Of a DNA stretch of 64,000 nucleotides, positions 62,691 to 64,000 are shown one piece after another (the first letter of the stretch is position 1; each line of letters begins with the position of its first letter). The position numbers and the translations under genes are program-made. The stretch is from positions 16,341,194 to 16,405,193 of the forward strand of contig NC_035436.2 in NCBI RefSeq assembly GCF_002127325.2. Direction: 5' to 3'. Origin of the DNA: Helianthus annuus. Lineage: Eukaryota > Streptophyta > Magnoliopsida > Asterales > Asteraceae. The notes under the pieces were generated by a model. That model did no database searches. It saw only the letters and a program-made list of their open reading frames with translations, and was not told the origin of the DNA.

Positions 62691-63310
62691 TTGAACCCCA
62701 AATCAGGCAAAACACTCAAAACAAGCACCCATCTCATGTCTGGTAGTCGGCGACCGGGGCCGATTACCGGCCGGCTGCCATCCTCCGATGTAACCCCCAC
62801 ACAACACCCCTCGTTCTCCCTCTCTACTCCGACATACCCCCCTTCCGACACCCTCCTGTTGCAGAACATTTAAATGGCCACCACCGGTTGGTGGTGGCGT
62901 ACGGTGAAGACACAAGCGACGTATGGCGGTGGAGCCGCGGCGGTGGTGGTGGTAGTGGCCGACGGAGATGTCGGCCGACAACGGCGACGAAGGCAGTAGC
63001 GGCAGCGACATATGGCGATGGTGGATGTGGAGCCTTGTTCGATTCTGTTTTGCGTTGGGTCTGGGTCAACGCTAGCTAGAGACAGATTCATATACTGTGG
63101 CTGTTTTGAGCGGACATGGAGCTTATATACATGCTGATGGGGCGGTTGTAGTGTGGCTGTTTCCAATCTGGGGTGGATGTTAGCAGGTGAGGAAGTGGTG
63201 GCGGTGATGGTTGATGGTGGCAATTGTTGGTGGAGAGAGGGAAATGGGGATGTACAGAGAAGGGGAGAACTAGAGAGAGATAGGGGCTCTGCATATATAA
63301 ATACACTTAT
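62691..63310. other. GC-rich, CpG-rich segment with ORFs on both strands, no recognised gene
   Basis: Composition differs sharply from the neighbours (runs of CGG, CGACGG). Overlapping frames on both strands (for example minus 62824-63069 and plus 63153-63371) are low complexity, Pro/Arg/His-rich or Gly/Val-rich. A minus-strand TATA-like motif (TATTTATATATGC) lies near 63300. It may be a captured gene fragment. Confidence 0.35.
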
Positions 63311-63485
63311 AATATATGGGGATGGTTCAAATGAAAACCACTTTTATTGTGAAAACTCGAAAACTAACTAAAAAATCCTAAAAAAACCTAAAAAACATAC
63401 AATTTTTTTTTTTACAATTTTTTTTAGAAAAATCGCTACTTTTTATATATGGAAAAAAATTTCAAAAAAAAAAAAAAAATTTGGT

Positions 63486-63889
63486 TGTACTGCACATGTG
63501 CACTAATACGGAAAGCCTAAACCACTTAACCCACCCCCCACCGACACCCCCCAAAAACTTAAACCCCCCACCCCCCCCCAAAACCTAAATTCACCCTCCC
63601 ACCAAAAGCCTAACCCCCCCCCCCCCCCACAAAAAACCTAAACCCCCCCACCCCCCCCCCACCCTCCCGAAAACCTAAAACTAAACCCTAAACATAAACC
63701 CGAAAAAAACCTAACCCCCCACCCCCACCCCCCAAAAACCTAAACCCCCCTCCCCCCCACACCCAAAAACCTAATCCTAATCCTAAACCTCCAAAAAAAC
63801 TAACCCTAAAAGCTAAACTAGAATCAAAAAACTAATTTTAAGCATGTAATGCACATTGTAGTACATGTTATATTGCACATGTGCACTAC
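63486..63889. repeat. C-rich tract with degenerate CCCTAAA words, flanked by TGCACATGTGCACTA
   Basis: From 63525 to 63830 one strand is almost only C and A (AACCTAAACCCCCC-type words, AAACCCTAAAC, CCTAATCCTAATCC). The palindrome-containing word TGCACATGTGCACTA flanks the tract at about 63491 and 63875. It is a simple-sequence or degenerate telomere-like repeat with no gene. Confidence 0.6.
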
Positions 63890-64000
63890 TATAATAATAG
63901 TATTAAAAACAAGACGACACCATAAATCTTTTTTTATGTCATAAAAAATATGCTCGAATATACTTGAATGAAAGATAAGAAAATTTGTGATCTTATGGTG

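Overview
The window is repeat-dense plant nuclear DNA, almost certainly from a eudicot. Asteraceae is a guess from the general look of the retroelements and is not proven. Supporting signs are plant-type Ty3/gypsy chromovirus (Tekay-like) retrotransposons primed by initiator-tRNA-Met-type sites, an L1-type LINE with an RRM-containing ORF1, a Helitron, several MITEs and a fragmentary B3-domain gene with GT/AG introns. There are no bacterial genes or CRISPR arrays, and I see no rRNA or tRNA genes.

Layout. 1-2193 is the 3' part of an old, diverged LTR. 2194-3932 holds a multi-exon B3-type gene with a probable frameshift. 3933-5408 is AT-rich and empty. 5409-8643 is a non-autonomous Helitron that carries an inverted duplication of a gene fragment (a miRNA-like hairpin) and a 0.95 kb TIR transposon. 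8644-10138 holds a small MITE, a hairpin and a hAT-like MITE filled with palindromic TCCGAA-type repeats. 10151-11717 is the 3' end of a LINE on the minus strand. The rest of the same LINE resumes at 57440 and runs to about 61664.

The LINE is split by a 45.7 kb insertion, 11718-57439, flanked by one 5-bp duplication (AGTAT). This insertion is a tandem array of one Tekay-like family, here called family A: LTR1-unit1-LTR2-unit2-LTR3-unit3-LTR4. Units 2 and 3 are both exactly 10,296 bp. LTR1 is itself interrupted by a reverse-oriented solo LTR of a related family (12746-16126, duplication CCTAA). The pol region of unit 1 is interrupted by a young, structurally intact Tekay-like element, here called family B (23973-32530, duplication CTGTG, two 1,807-bp LTRs with one difference seen by eye, gag-pol of about 1,475 codons).

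Family A is unusual. It has an extra proline-rich ORF of about 409 codons upstream of gag, and an intergenic array of small hairpins with loop CTGCGT whose stem covaries in the most diverged unit. All three copies share the same stop codons in gag and pol, so the array descends from an already defective progenitor or was copied by recombination. Only family B looks capable of encoding its own mobilisation.

Right of the LINE, 61665-63520 contains a local duplication, a CT/CCACC-rich stretch and a GC-rich segment with TATA-like motifs facing inward. 63520-63830 is a C-rich tract with degenerate telomere-like CCCTAAA words.
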